DNA of 5,048 nt from NCBI GenBank assembly GCA_900543175.1, contig UQQO01000145.1:1-5048 (forward strand), in the 5' to 3' direction. Origin of the DNA: an uncultured Fusobacterium sp. Its GTDB lineage: Bacteria; Fusobacteriota; Fusobacteriia; Fusobacteriales; Fusobacteriaceae. A program made the translations under genes and the position numbers. The notes below the pieces were generated by a model, which was given only the letters and a program-made list of their open reading frames with translations, had not been told where the DNA came from and did no database searches. Numbering within the stretch: the stretch's first letter is position 1; every line of letters starts with the position of its first letter. Of this stretch, positions 5,037 through 5,048 are shown in pieces.

Positions 5037-5048
5037 ATAATTTTACCT

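Overview
The window is a very AT-rich piece of bacterial chromosome with strong GGAGG-type ribosome binding sites, hairpin-plus-T-tract terminators and tightly packed genes. The protein sequences and base composition fit Fusobacteriota (a Fusobacterium-like organism) best, with low-GC Clostridia as the alternative. This is judged from the look of the sequence, not from a database search.

Region 1 (about 80-2483, minus strand) is a small purine-biosynthesis operon. It reads, in transcription order: a promoter with an extended -10, a previously unlisted 33-codon leader ORF with its own strong ribosome binding site, an intrinsic terminator whose 5' arm starts inside the leader stop codon, then purC (SAICAR synthetase) and purF (glutamine PRPP amidotransferase, Fe-S type). 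A large, probably bidirectional terminator closes the unit. PurF makes the first committed step of de novo purine synthesis (PRPP to phosphoribosylamine) and PurC a later one (CAIR to SAICAR). The leader looks like a translation-coupled attenuator, and an adenine-rich run inside it suggests a possible ATP-sensing mechanism. This is the most interesting item in the window.

Region 2 (about 2619-3890, minus strand) is a single-gene unit: a cytoplasmic metal-dependent amidohydrolase of the imidazolonepropionase-related type, substrate unknown, with its own promoter candidate and a clear terminator. Between it and the purine promoter lie about 135 bases of AT-rich DNA without a gene.

Region 3 (about 3890-5036) is transcribed the other way. 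A 185-residue tyrosine recombinase, which consists almost only of the catalytic domain, diverges from the amidohydrolase across a palindrome-rich spacer. It is followed by a gene for an HU-family DNA-binding protein with its own promoter and terminator. No phage, transposon or clear attachment-site sequence is visible around the recombinase. Bases 1-79 and 5037-5048 hold no gene that I can support.
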